Source of the DNA: Streptomyces sp. GKU 895
Lineage (GTDB): Bacteria > Actinomycetota > Actinomycetes > Streptomycetales > Streptomycetaceae
Assembly: GCA_002027195.1 (NCBI GenBank)
Contig: MWJO01000019.1
Coordinates: forward strand, 1 to 64,000
Direction: 5' to 3'
Length of the DNA stretch: 64,000 nucleotides
Shown: positions 21,911 through 30,930 of the stretch, piece by piece
How the letters are laid out: each line of letters starts with the position of its first letter
Numbering within the stretch: the stretch's first letter is position 1
Made by a program: the position numbers and the translations under genes
The notes under the pieces: model-generated
The model's input: the letters and a program-made list of their open reading frames with translations, nothing else
What the model was told of the DNA's origin: nothing
Databases searched by the model: none

Positions 21911-21940
21911 AGACTATGACCGTGATTAGCACTCGGTCAA
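21911..21940 (-). promoter_or_regulatory. groES-groEL promoter
   Basis: On the minus strand TTGACC (21940-21935) and TAGTCT (21916-21911) are 18 bases apart, a vegetative HrdB-type promoter. The distal CIRCE overlaps its -35 and spacer, and the proximal CIRCE covers the start point. Confidence 0.75.
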
Positions 21941-21952
21941 GCGGACTGCTAA
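21926..21952. promoter_or_regulatory. CIRCE operator (HrcA site), distal
   Basis: TTAGCACTC-N9-GACTGCTAA matches the CIRCE consensus at all but one base (GAC for GAG). With the second box 20 bases away this gives double HrcA repression of groES-groEL. Confidence 0.92.
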
Positions 21953-21982
21953 TCGCGTCCCTGCATCGGACCGCTCGGCACG

Positions 21983-22064
21983 GCTCAGAGGCAGTCCCTC
22001 GGGTCGCCCGCACCGCTCAGAGGCGGTCCCTCGGGTCACCCGCACCGCTCAGAGGTAGTCCTCC
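21983..22064. repeat. 32-bp tandem repeat running into the deacetylase 3' end
   Basis: Units 21983-22014 and 22015-22046 differ at two bases. A third partial unit (22047-22064) contains the stop and last codons of the deacetylase gene ending at 22049. The array looks like copies of a gene end, each keeping TCAGAGG, the complement of a Leu-stop end. Confidence 0.8.
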
Positions 22065-22768
22065 AGCCTCCCCACCCTCAACCCCGCCCCCTCGATCTCC
22101 CGCAGCAGCCGCGTCGTCCGCTCCACCAGCGTCAGACCCGTCGTCTCCGTCGACGGCAGGGAGACGATGTCGCCGGGGAGCAGGCGGTGCGGGGCGGTGG
22201 CGTAGGTCAGGTGGTCGTCCGCCATCGCCGCCCGCCACAGGACGACCGCGCCGACGCCGCAGTCCGTGGCGGCGCGCAGGGTCGTGGTGTCGTACGTCCC
22301 GTACGGCGGGCGGAAGAGGCGGGGGCGCGGGCCGAAGCGGGAGGCGAGTTTGTCCTGCTGGCCGCAGATCTCGTGGCGCTGGCCGGCGTACGGCAGGCCG
22401 CGCAGGGCCGCGTGGTCGAGGGTGTGGTTCTGGAGCGAGGCGCCGACCGACTGGAGGCGGGCGAAGTGGCCGTACCCCGGTCCGACGACGCTGTCCGTGA
22501 GGAACATGCTGACCGGCAGCCGCCGTCGACGGACGAGCTCCACGAAGCGGGGGTCCTGTTCGACGCCGTCGTCGTACGTCAGGAAGACCACCTTGTCGGA
22601 GGTGCGGACCCGTTTCACCACCGGCACCTCGGGCCCGGACCGCACCCCCTTCGCGCCGTACGTCACCGCCTTCTTGCCGAGCCGTTCGATGGGGTCGACG
22701 GACTGGGCGCAGCCGGCGAGGAGCAGGGCGGCCAGGGCCGCGGCCACGGCGGTCGTCGAGGCCCTCAC
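22049..22768 (-). CDS. Polysaccharide deacetylase lipoprotein, motif 5 His missing
   Basis: 239 residues, GTG start overlapping the stop of the upstream paralogue (GTGA), with GGAGG eight bases before it, so translation is coupled. A lipoprotein signal ends LLLAGC. NodB-fold motifs: TYDDG (motif 1), HTLDH (motif 2 metal ligands), RPPYGTYD (motif 3), VLW (motif 4). Motif 5, which supplies the catalytic His (DIVLSHF in the paralogue), reads DIVSLPST, with Pro at the His place. It may therefore be weak or inactive. Such enzymes remove N-acetyl groups from cell-wall or surface glycans. Confidence 0.85.
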   Translation of the reverse strand: MRASTTAVAAALAALLLAGCAQSVDPIERLGKKAVTYGAKGVRSGPEVPVVKRVRTSDKVVFLTYDDGVEQDPRFVELVRRRRLPVSMFLTDSVVGPGYGHFARLQSVGASLQNHTLDHAALRGLPYAGQRHEICGQQDKLASRFGPRPRLFRPPYGTYDTTTLRAATDCGVGAVVLWRAAMADDHLTYATAPHRLLPGDIVSLPSTETTGLTLVERTTRLLREIEGAGLRVGRLEDYL

Positions 22769-23697
22769 AAGTAGTCCTCCAGCCGTGCCACCGCGTACCC
22801 CTCGGCCGTGATCTTGTTCAGGAAGCGCCGGACCATGTCCGGCATCGTGCCCTTCCACTCCTCCCGGCCGCGGAAGTGACTCAGCACGATGTCGCCCGGG
22901 TGGATCTTCCGGTCCCACTCGCGGTACTCCCAGTGGTCGACGAAGACCTCCTCGTTCCAGATCGGCGCGTACTTCACCCCGCAGGCCTTCGCCGCGACCA
23001 GGGTGTCCTCGTTGTAGTTCCCGAACGGCGGGCGGAACAGCAGCGGCCGCTTGCCGTAGTGCTTCTCGATCACGTCCTGCATGCCGCAGATCTCGCGCTT
23101 CTGACGGCCGTAGGACAGTCCCGGCAGATAGGGGTGGTGGAGGGTGTGGTTGTTGAGCCCGACGCCCTGGTCCCGCATCCGCTTGAAGTACCCGTAGTCC
23201 TCCTTGATCAGGAAGTCGCTGAGGAAGGCGGTGTACGGGATCTTCAGCTCGCTCGTCATCCGCAGGAACGCCGGGTCCTTCTCGGCGCCGTCGTCGACGG
23301 TGAGGAAGACGATCTTCTGCTCGGTGGGGATCGTGGTGAAGACGGGCGGCAGCCCCCGCTCCTCGTGACCGTCGACCTCGAAGCCCTTGCGGGTGGTGAT
23401 GTGCGGCTTCTTCGCGGGCGGCGCGGGAGCGGCCAGCGGGGCCCTGTTCAGCCCCCACCGCTTCGCGACGGCCACGGAGGCGCGCAGCTTCGTGGCGTAG
23501 GCGTCGAGGGCGCGGGCCGGGGGCGCCTTCAGGGGCTGCTGGCCGGGCGCGGGACGGACCTTGGCGCTGTCGCCCTGCGCACAGCCGGAGGCGACCGCGG
23601 CGAGGGCGACGACAGCGAGGGTGCCGCGCAGACTCCACAGACCGCCCCGAGGACCCCGCACGGCCCGGCTTTTGTCATTTTGTCCTACTGATCCCAT
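22765..23697 (-). CDS. Polysaccharide deacetylase lipoprotein
   Basis: 310 residues with a lipobox VASGC after an N-terminal basic region. NodB domain motifs are complete: TVDDG, HTLHH, RPPFGNYN, IWNEEVFVDHW, and DIVLSHF with the final His. It should act outside the membrane on an N-acetylated glycan, possibly peptidoglycan. ATG 23697 is preferred over 23790 because the lipoprotein signal then has normal length. It is first of a two-gene operon with a degenerate paralogue, suggesting duplication. Confidence 0.88.
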   Translation of the reverse strand: MGSVGQNDKSRAVRGPRGGLWSLRGTLAVVALAAVASGCAQGDSAKVRPAPGQQPLKAPPARALDAYATKLRASVAVAKRWGLNRAPLAAPAPPAKKPHITTRKGFEVDGHEERGLPPVFTTIPTEQKIVFLTVDDGAEKDPAFLRMTSELKIPYTAFLSDFLIKEDYGYFKRMRDQGVGLNNHTLHHPYLPGLSYGRQKREICGMQDVIEKHYGKRPLLFRPPFGNYNEDTLVAAKACGVKYAPIWNEEVFVDHWEYREWDRKIHPGDIVLSHFRGREEWKGTMPDMVRRFLNKITAEGYAVARLEDYL

Positions 23698-23763
23698 GGC
23701 GCCGGATCTTCGCAGGCCACGGTCCCCCCGCCCGGCCCGACACCACCACCGGCGACGGACCGT

Positions 23764-23844
23764 CCACCGACTGGCGCACAAGCAGACCATCCACCGGCTG
23801 GCTCACAAGCAGACCATCCGCCGGCTGGCTCACAATGAGGCGGT
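23764..23844. repeat. Three imperfect 27-bp direct repeats before the methyltransferase start
   Basis: Units 23764-23790, 23791-23817 and 23818-23844. The first two differ at two bases (each ends CAAGCAGACCAT); the third diverges in its last third and contains the ribosome site and GTG of the next gene. They fill the gap between two divergent genes. Confidence 0.8.
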
Positions 23845-25008
23845 GAACGACCTCGCCCCCCTCCTCACCCCCGAGGGCCGCGCCCTCCTCGACGAAGTGC
23901 GCGGCACCGCCCCCGCCGACGAACTCGCCGTCGCACCCGGCTGCGCCGCGACCACCCCGCCGAACTGGTGTCGGCGGCGCTCGGCCAGGCGCGGCTGCGG
24001 CAGCGGGCGGCGGCGAAGTTCGGGGACGAGGACGCCGGGCGGATGTTCTTCACCCCCAACGGCGTCGAGCAGTCGACGCGGGCGAGCGTGGCCACGTATC
24101 GGGCCGAACGCTTCCGGGCGCTGGGCGTACGGTCCGTCGCCGACCTGTGCTCCGGCATCGGCGGCGACGCGATCGCACTGGCACGGGCCGGCATCAGGGT
24201 CCTGGCGGTGGACCGCGACCCCCTCACGGCCGCCGCGGCCCACGCGAACGCCGAGGCGCTGGGGCTCGCCGGCCTGATCGAGGTGCGCGAGGCGGACGTC
24301 ACGGACATCGACACGTCCCCGTACGACGCGGTGTTCGTGGACCCGGCGCGACGCGGCGGCCGGGGCCGCATCTTCGACCCCGAGGCCTACTCCCCGCCCC
24401 TGTCCTGGGCCGTACAGGCGGCGACGAAGGCACCCCACGCCGCCCTGAAGATCGCCCCCGGCATCCCCCACGAGGCGATCCCGGCGGAGGCCGAGGCGGA
24501 GTGGATCTCGGACGGCGGGGACGTGAAGGAGGCGGTGCTGTGGTTCGGCACGGAGCCGGGCGCCGTCCGCGCGACCCTGCTCCCCGGCCCGCGCACCCTC
24601 CTCGGCCGCGGCCTCCCCGACCCCGAAGTCCGCCCCGTCGGACGGTACTTGTACGAACCCGACGGCGCCGTCATCCGCGCCCACCTGGTCGCCGAGGTGG
24701 CCGAGGAACTGGCGGGCGGCCTGATCGACGAGACGATCGCGTACATCACCGCCGACGAACCGCGCCCGACCCCGTACGCCACTGCCTACGAGATCACCGA
24801 CCAACTCCCCTTCAACGTGAAGAAGTTGAAGGCCCTGCTGCGGGAGCGGGAGGTCGGCGTCCTGACCGTGAAGAAGCGGGGTTCGGCCGTGGAGCCGGAG
24901 GAGCTGCGCAGGAAGGCGCTGCCGAAGGCGCACGGCAAGGCCGCGGTGACCGTCTTCCTCACCCGCGTCGCCGGCGCCCCCACGATGCTGCTCGGTCAGC
25001 CCGTCTGA
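23843..25008 (+). CDS. Class I SAM methyltransferase with THUMP-like end (frame broken near 23933)
   Basis: Opens VNDLAPLLTPEGRALLDEV at GTG 23843 after GAGG. The Rossmann motif VADLCSGIGGDAIALARAG binds S-adenosylmethionine and VFVDPARRGGRGR is the catalytic-loop region; the C-terminal RQLPFNVKKLK-like segment ends in a THUMP-like domain. After ADELAVA the frame shifts to TRLRRDHPAELVSA; one missing C at about 23933 accounts for it, and the corrected protein has 388 residues. Probably an RNA methyltransferase, target unknown. Its 3' end overlaps the convergent sigma gene by 13 bases. Confidence 0.82.
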
Positions 25009-26267
25009 GCCTCCCGCGCCCGGCCGAGCAGCAGCTCCCGCTCCCGTTCGTTGCGGGCGAGGGCGGCGGCCCGTTCGAACTCGACGGCCGCCTCCGTCGT
25101 ACGCCCGAGACGGTCCAGCAGGTCGCCGCGGACGCTGGGCAGCAGGTGGTAGTCGGGCAGGTGGGGGGCCAGGGCGTCGACGATCTCCAGCGCCGCCTCC
25201 GGTCCCTGCGCCATCGACACCGCGACCGCGCGGTTGAGTTCGACGACCGGGGAGGGGGCGCGGGCGGCGAGCAGCCCGTAGAGGGCGGCGATGGTGGCCC
25301 AGTCGGTCTCCTCGTAGGTGTACGCGTGCGCGTGGCAGGCGGCGATGGTGGCCTGGAGGACGTAGGGACCGGGGGCGCCGGTGGCCGTGGCCTCCGCCCG
25401 CTCGAGGGCCCTGATCCCGCGGGCGATGAGCATGCGGTTCCAGCGCCGCCGGTTCTGGTCCCTGAGCAGCACGGGCTCGCCGTCCGGTCCGGTACGGGCG
25501 GCGGTACGGGACGCCTGGAACTCCAACAGTGCGACGAGACCGTGCACTTCGGGCTCCTTGGGCATCAGCCCGGCCAGCACCCGGGCCAGCCGCAGCGCGT
25601 CCTCGCACAGCCCCGGCCGCAGCCAGTCGTCGCCGGCGGTGGCGGCGTACCCCTCGTTGAAGACGAGGTAGATGACATCGAGCACGTCCCGGAGCCGGGC
25701 CTCGCGCTCCACCCCGTACGGCACCTCGAAGGCGACGTTCTTGGTGGCGAGGGTGCGTTTGGCGCGGACGATCCGCTGGGCGACGGTCGCCTCGGGGACG
25801 AGGAAGGCGCGGGCGATCTCGACCGTCGTCAGCCCGCCGAGAAGACGGAGGGTGAGGGCGATACGGGCCTCGGCGGAGAGGACGGGATGGCAGGTGGTGA
25901 AGACGAGCCGGAGCAGGTCGTCGTCGATGTCGTCGGGATCGGTGGGCTCCTGCGGCGGAGCCGTCTCCGGCATCTCCCGGCCGATCTCCTGGAGCTTGCG
26001 GGCGTAGTTCTCCCGACGCCGGACCAGGTCGACGGCACGACGCCGGGCGGCGGTCATGAGCCAGGCGCCCGGGTTGTCGGGGACCCCCTCGCGCGGCCAC
26101 TGCTCCAGGGCGGCGACGAGGGCGTCCTGGGCGAGCTCCTCGGCGATGCCGACGTCACGGACGACACGGGTGACGGCGGCGACGATCCGCGGCGACTCGA
26201 TACGGAAGACGGTCTCGATGGCGCGGCGTACGTCGCTCTCGGTGCCGCCGGGGGACTGTGGGCTCAC
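24996..26267 (-). CDS. ECF42-type RNA polymerase sigma factor
   Basis: 423 residues starting at GTG 26267 (VSPQSPGGTESDVRRAIETV). Region 2 (AEELAQDALVAALEQWP) and region 4 (LRLLGGLTTVEIARAFLVPEATVAQRIVRAKR) are followed by a long C-terminal extension of TPR-like helices (about 200-423, including the NEGYAAT motif). This extension, and the YciI/DGPF gene 44 bases upstream, are hallmarks of group ECF42, which works without an anti-sigma factor and commonly controls its DGPF neighbours. The input signal is unknown; the C-terminal domain is thought to be needed for activity. Confidence 0.88.
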   Translation of the reverse strand: MSPQSPGGTESDVRRAIETVFRIESPRIVAAVTRVVRDVGIAEELAQDALVAALEQWPREGVPDNPGAWLMTAARRRAVDLVRRRENYARKLQEIGREMPETAPPQEPTDPDDIDDDLLRLVFTTCHPVLSAEARIALTLRLLGGLTTVEIARAFLVPEATVAQRIVRAKRTLATKNVAFEVPYGVEREARLRDVLDVIYLVFNEGYAATAGDDWLRPGLCEDALRLARVLAGLMPKEPEVHGLVALLEFQASRTAARTGPDGEPVLLRDQNRRRWNRMLIARGIRALERAEATATGAPGPYVLQATIAACHAHAYTYEETDWATIAALYGLLAARAPSPVVELNRAVAVSMAQGPEAALEIVDALAPHLPDYHLLPSVRGDLLDRLGRTTEAAVEFERAAALARNERERELLLGRAREAQTG

Positions 26268-26311
26268 AGTCCCCCATGCAACACCCGTCGACGCCCCGGG
26301 CCAAGGCGGGC

Positions 26312-26668
26312 TCAGCCCTCCGCGATCTCCCGCACCTCGCAGGTGACCGTCCAGTACTCCTCGTGGACCTGGAGGAAGCGCTTGGTCCACTCCAGCGCCT
26401 CGGCCTTGTCCTTGCACTGCATGAGCGCGTACCCGCCGACGACCTCCTTGGCCTCGGTGAAGGGCCCGTCGGTGACGGAGATCTTGCCGCCCTCCCAGTG
26501 CACGCGGGTGCCCTGCGAGGACGGCGTCAGACCGGCGGTGTCGAGCATGACACCGGCCTTGGTGATCTCTTCGATCAGCGCACCCATCCGCTCCATCAGC
26601 TCGGGGCTGGGGCCTTCGGCGGGGGCGTTGGACTCGTCGATCTGCACGAGGGAGAGGAAGCGGGGCAT
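26312..26668 (-). CDS. YciI-family (DGPF) protein
   Basis: 118 residues, MPRFLSLVQIDE, with the diagnostic TDGPFTEAKEVVGGYALMQC. ATG 26668 is preceded by AAGGAG at six bases. YciI-like small proteins have a dimeric ferredoxin-like fold; their biochemical job in ECF42 loci is not established. It lies immediately upstream of, and surely in one operon with, the ECF42 sigma gene. Confidence 0.9.
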   Translation of the reverse strand: MPRFLSLVQIDESNAPAEGPSPELMERMGALIEEITKAGVMLDTAGLTPSSQGTRVHWEGGKISVTDGPFTEAKEVVGGYALMQCKDKAEALEWTKRFLQVHEEYWTVTCEVREIAEG

Positions 26669-26805
26669 CGGTGGCTCCTTGGGTCGGGGGCCGGTTCCTT
26701 TCCGGCCTCTCACCCATGCGTCGATCGGGAGACGACGGGATCGACACACTCGCCGAAATTTCCCGAAGATTTTTTTGGTCGGCTGTTTCCGCAGGTCAGC
26801 GAGGT

Positions 26806-28190
26806 CTATTTCAGCTCGGAACCGAACGCCGCCTTCGCATCCGGCACCCCGGCCGTCCGCGGCCCGCACACGAACGCCGCGTCCGTCACGACCCCCGTCG
26901 CCCGCCCCCGCAGCGACCACACCGCCCCCGCCCGGGAGTTCTCCCCCATGGCCGACGCCGCCAGGTCCGCGTGCCCGTTGCCGTTGATGTCCAGGAGCCG
27001 GACCGCGCTGCCGAAGTCGTCCCCCGGCTCCGCCGCCCCCGCACCCCGGCCGTGTTCTGCGTGAACGCCTGAGACCCGGTCCCGGTCAGGCCGGCCGCCG
27101 TGCCGTAGAGGACCTCGACGATGCCCGCCCCGTCGGTGTACCCGATCTCCTCGCCCAGCGCGCCCACCGCCAGGTCGTCGCGGTCGTCGCCGTCGATGTC
27201 ACCGGCCGAGAGCGAGCCGCCGAAGAAGTCGCCCTCCTCGTACGCGCCCGGCACCCCGGGGGTGTCCTGGGTGTAGCGACGCCAGCTCCCGCGCGGTGCC
27301 AGGCCCGACGCCGAGCCCGGCGCCACCGTCACCGACGAGTCCGGCTCGTTGCCGACCGCCAGGTCCTGGTATCCGTCGCCGTCGAAGTCGCCGAAGGCCA
27401 TGCCGCCGCCCCCGCCCGGGAACGTCCCGTGGGCCGCGGGGACGAGGCCCGTGGGCGAACCGGAGTAGAAGAGGGTGCAGTAGCCGCCGTCGCCGCAGTA
27501 CGCCTTCAGCGCGAGTTCGTCACGGCCGTCGGCGTCGACGTCGCCCGTCGCGCCGTCCCACACGTCGACGTACTGCAATTCCTCCGGGTCCAGTGCCCGC
27601 GTACCGGCCGGCTTCCCGGCGCGCGTCAGCGGGCCCGTCCACACCGTCCCCGTCGTGCCGAGCGGGTCGTCGCCCGGGGCGCGGCCGCCTCTGAACAGAG
27701 CCAGGTCGAGCTTGCCGTCGCCGTCGAAGTCGCCGGCCTGGGCGGTCGACGCGGGCAGGGACGTACCGCCCGCCACACCGCCCCTCGCTCCCCACACCAC
27801 CACGGCCGACCGCGTCGCGGAGACGTGACCGACGATCAGGTCCGCCCTGCCGTCACCGTCCAGGTCGCCCTTGGTCAGCTGGATGCCGAACTTCTCGCCC
27901 TCGGCGGGGCTGCCGGGGATGCCGACGGTGGCACGGCTGATGACCGTCCGCCGGTCCGCCGACAGGCCGTGCGGGCCGCCGTACATGACGACGACGTAGC
28001 CCGCGTCCTTGAGGCCGCCCACCGTGCCGCCGGGGGCGCCGACCGCGAGGTCCTGGTAGCCGTCGCCGTCGAAGTCGTCGCGGACGGGGGCCGGGGTCGA
28101 GGCCTCGGCGGGGGCGGGCAGGGCGCCCAGGGAGAGGAGGCCCGCCGCCAGCGGGACCGCCCAACGGCCGTATGTACGAAGGGAGAACAC
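26806..28190 (-). CDS. Secreted FG-GAP repeat protein (frame broken near 27042)
   Basis: GTG 28190 follows GAGGG, giving a signal peptide FSLRTYGRWAVPLAAGLLSL...AEA. At least five FG-GAP/integrin-like repeats bear calcium loops of the form DFDGDGYQDLAVG, DLDGDGRADLIVG and DIDGDDRDDLAVG. The frame breaks after QNTAGV; adding one C at about 27042 restores PGAAEPGDDFG and a last repeat (LLDINGNGHADLA), ending GSELK at 26806, for 461 residues. The beta-propeller is extracellular; binding partner unknown. It follows the LCP gene by 67 bases on the same strand, so a wall role is possible. Confidence 0.83.
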
Positions 28191-28257
28191 GGGCGACCCT
28201 CTCAGCACGGCGACATGGTCACCGGACAAGACTCGCCGCCCCCTCAGCGGGTTGTGG

Positions 28258-29316
28258 TCACCGCAGCGACTTCCACAGCCTGCTCGCCGCCGGCTCCTGC
28301 GCCACCACCCGGTTGTGGTCCGAGGGCGCCTGGACGACCGGCATCATCACCGTCTTCACCTGGTCCGCCGACAGCCCCTTCAGGCTCTGGCCCAGGCTCA
28401 TCAGCTCGGTGAGGGAGTCGAGGCCGGTGTCGGTGGTGAGGCTGCCGGTGATCGCGTCGGCGACCGAGTAGAGCTTGGTGGGCGAGGTGAGCAGGTTCGT
28501 CGAGGAGATCTGTTCCAGCAGGGCCTTCACCAGCTTCTGCTGGAGGCCGATGCGGCCGAGGTCGCTGCCGTCGCCGATGCCGTGCCGGGTGCGGGCGAGC
28601 GCGAGGGCCTGCTTGCCGTTCAGGTGGTGGGTACCGGCCCTGAGGGTGAGGTGACTGCTGGAGTCGTCGATGTCCTCGTCCGTCGTGACCGTGACGCCGC
28701 CGAGGGCGTCCACCAGCTTCGCGAAGCCCGAGAAGTCGATCTCGATGTAGTGGTCCATGCGGACGTTCGTGATCGACTCGACGGTCTTGACCGCGCACAC
28801 CGGGCCGCCCACCGAGTAGGCGCTGTTGAACATCGCCTGGTACGCCACCGCCGTCGAACCCCCGTCCTTCAGCGGGCAGGAGGGGCGGGTGACGAGCGTG
28901 TCGCGCGGGATGCTGACGACCGTCGCCTCGGTGCGGCCCGCGTCGACGTGCACGACCATCGCCGTGTCGGAGCGGGCGCCGGTGCTGTCGCCGCCGCCGA
29001 GGGCCTGGTTCTCCTTGCCGCTGCGCGAGTCCGAGCCGAGGACCAGGATGTTGAGGGCCTCGGTCGGCAACGGACTTTCCGACGCGGAAGGCGCGGAAGG
29101 CGAGGAGGGCGTGGGCGTCACCATGGCCTTCGCCGGACGGTCGTCGCCGAGCGCCTGGTCGATGTCGACGCTCTTGATGTTGCCGTTCAGATGCCAGTAC
29201 GCCCAGCCGCCCGCCGCGGCTCCCGCCACCAGCACGCCCGCGAGAGTGAGGCCGGCGGCCTTCAGTATCCGTGTCCGCCGCCGGCCCACTGGTCTGCCTT
29301 CGTCGTCTCCATTCAC
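28258..29316 (-). CDS. LytR-CpsA-Psr family glycopolymer transferase
   Basis: 352 residues: a short basic cytoplasmic end, one membrane helix (LTLAGVLVAGAAAGGWAYW), then the LCP domain. Motifs LNILVLGSDSR, RSDTAMVVHVD, VVSIPRDT, HYIEIDFSGFAKLVDALGGV and ALALARTRHGIGDGSDLGR (Arg/Asp residues that bind the polyprenyl pyrophosphate) are all present. LCP proteins transfer teichoic-acid-like or other anionic glycopolymers from lipid carrier to peptidoglycan. The GTG start lacks a clear ribosome site. Confidence 0.9.
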   Translation of the reverse strand: MNGDDEGRPVGRRRTRILKAAGLTLAGVLVAGAAAGGWAYWHLNGNIKSVDIDQALGDDRPAKAMVTPTPSSPSAPSASESPLPTEALNILVLGSDSRSGKENQALGGGDSTGARSDTAMVVHVDAGRTEATVVSIPRDTLVTRPSCPLKDGGSTAVAYQAMFNSAYSVGGPVCAVKTVESITNVRMDHYIEIDFSGFAKLVDALGGVTVTTDEDIDDSSSHLTLRAGTHHLNGKQALALARTRHGIGDGSDLGRIGLQQKLVKALLEQISSTNLLTSPTKLYSVADAITGSLTTDTGLDSLTELMSLGQSLKGLSADQVKTVMMPVVQAPSDHNRVVAQEPAASRLWKSLR

Positions 29317-29389
29317 GGAGAGGAACGTAAGTCCGAATTATTACGAGGGCGCTGCCTCAGTCAGCTTTCTTCGGAAAATCTCACTTTTC

Positions 29390-30736
29390 TCAGCCCAGCG
29401 TCACCGTCGGCACCGGGTTGCTCCCGCTCCAGTTCGCGTTGAACCCGAAGGTCACCGAGCCGCCGTCCGGGACGGTCCCGTTGTAGGACGCGTTGACGCA
29501 GCTGACCGCCGCGCCGGACTGGGTGCAGGTCGCGTTCCAGGCCTGCGTGATCCGCTGCCCGGCGCCGTACGTCCAGGTCACCTTCCAGGACGACAGCGAG
29601 GCACCCGAGCAGGAGATCGTCACGTTCCCGGTGAACCCGGTGTTCCACTGACTCGGCACGCTGTACGCCGCCGTGCACGCCCCCGTCGGAGGCGGTGTCG
29701 TCGTCCCGCCGAGCGCCTCGGCGATGCCGTAGTAGGCCGGTTTGGGCGCGTAGCCGGCGTCGTACGGGGTCGCCGCCCCGTACCCCGGGAAGGTGCTGTC
29801 GACCCAGGAGTCGGAGTCGGTGAAGCCCCAGACGGTGAGGTTCACGCAGCGCGGGACGGCCACGCAGGCCGCGGTGACCGCCTTGTAGTCGGCCTTCTGC
29901 TGGGCGAGCTTGGCGGTGTCGGCGGGCAGGGCCATCCGGATGTCCAGCTCGGTGATCGCCACGTCCACGCCGAGGTCGGCGAAGCGCTGGATGTTCTGCT
30001 GGAGCGTGGACGGCACCTGGCCGAGGATGAGATGGGCCTGGAGACCGACGCCGTCGACGGGAACCCCTTGTTCCTTGAGGGACTTGACCAGGTTGTACAG
30101 GGCCGTGCTCTTCGCGTTGACGCCCTCGACGTTGTAGTCGTTGATGTAGAGCTTCGCGGCCGGGTCGGCGGCGCGGGCGGCGGTCAGGGCCCGGGCGATG
30201 TAGCCGGAGCCGAGGCCGTTGTACCACAGCGTCGGACGGTAGGTGCCGTCCTCGTTGAAGGCCTCGTTGACCACGTCCCAGGCGGCGATCCGGCCCTTGT
30301 AGCGGCCGGCCTCGGTGGCGATGTGGTCGTCGAGGAGCGTGCCGAGCTGGGCCGGGGTCCAGGTGCCGTTGGTCAGCCAGTCCGGGTTCTGGTTGTGCCA
30401 GACCAGGGTGTGGCCGCGCACCTGCTGGCCGTGGGCCTCGGCGAAGTTCACGATCTGGTCGGCCTCGGCCCAGTTGAAGCTGCCCCGGCTCGGCTCGACC
30501 GAGCCCCACTTCATGGCGTTGCCGGGGGTGAGCGAACTGAACTGCGTCCCGGCGATGTCGCCGTAGCTCCCGGTGAGCTTGGAGCCGGTGACCGCGGTGC
30601 CGATGACCTTGCCCTTGGCGGTGCCGAGGTCGCGCAGCGGGGTGTCGGCGGCGTGTGCCGCGGGCGCCGTGAGCAGGAGGGTGCCGAGCATCCCGAGGAG
30701 GGACGCCAGGGATAAGCCGGTTCTCAGAGATCTCAT
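29390..30736 (-). CDS. Secreted endo-1,4-beta-xylanase, GH10 plus CBM2
   Basis: 448 residues: signal peptide (SLRTGLSLASLLGMLGTLLL...AHA), GH10 barrel (about 35-345) with acid/base Glu in WDVVNEAF and nucleophile Glu in ITELDIRM, a short TTTPPPTG linker, and a C-terminal family 2 carbohydrate-binding module (CTAAYSVPSQWNTGFTGNVTI ... NWSGSNPVPTVTLG shortened here) with conserved Trp and paired Cys. It cuts xylan outside the cell. ATG 30736 has GGAGG eight bases upstream. A CCGAAAGTTTCGG palindrome touching this ribosome site links it to the neighbouring LacI regulator. Confidence 0.94.
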   Translation of the reverse strand: MRSLRTGLSLASLLGMLGTLLLTAPAAHAADTPLRDLGTAKGKVIGTAVTGSKLTGSYGDIAGTQFSSLTPGNAMKWGSVEPSRGSFNWAEADQIVNFAEAHGQQVRGHTLVWHNQNPDWLTNGTWTPAQLGTLLDDHIATEAGRYKGRIAAWDVVNEAFNEDGTYRPTLWYNGLGSGYIARALTAARAADPAAKLYINDYNVEGVNAKSTALYNLVKSLKEQGVPVDGVGLQAHLILGQVPSTLQQNIQRFADLGVDVAITELDIRMALPADTAKLAQQKADYKAVTAACVAVPRCVNLTVWGFTDSDSWVDSTFPGYGAATPYDAGYAPKPAYYGIAEALGGTTTPPPTGACTAAYSVPSQWNTGFTGNVTISCSGASLSSWKVTWTYGAGQRITQAWNATCTQSGAAVSCVNASYNGTVPDGGSVTFGFNANWSGSNPVPTVTLG

Positions 30737-30747
30737 TGCGGGTGCCT

Positions 30748-30760
30748 CCGAAAGTTTCGG
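30748..30760. promoter_or_regulatory. Palindromic operator before the xylanase gene
   Basis: CCGAAAGTTTCGG is a perfect 13-bp palindrome about its central base. Its inner form CGAA-N3-TTCG recurs in the LacI/GH3 divergent region (32067-32077, 32093-32103, near-match 32019-32029). It overlaps the xylanase ribosome-site complement, where a repressor could block expression. Assignment to the adjacent LacI protein is inference. Confidence 0.65.
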
Positions 30761-30833
30761 TCGAACAACCGATTGGCTTCGGGGCAGTGTGGGGCGCCAC
30801 GACACACGCGTCAATACAGCAACAGCTCTCCCC

Positions 30834-30926
30834 TACGGCCACCGAACCGCCTTACGGCCACCGCACCGCCTTACGGCCGTCAAACCGCCGGAGGCGACCC
30901 CTGAGCCGCCGGAGACGACCCCTAAG
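30834..30926. repeat. Tandem 19-bp (x3) and 21-bp (x2) repeats
   Basis: TACGGCCACCGMACCGCCT-like units at 30834-30852, 30853-30871 and 30872-30890 are followed by CCGCCGGAGRCGACCCCTRAG units at 30885-30905 and 30906-30926. They fill the space past the LacI stop and before the xylanase promoter region. Confidence 0.8.
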
Positions 30927-30930
30927 CCCC

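Noticed and set aside
21983..22064. CRISPR-like spaced repeats
   Set aside because: Units abut without unique spacers, and no cas genes are present; the same holds for the other tandem arrays.
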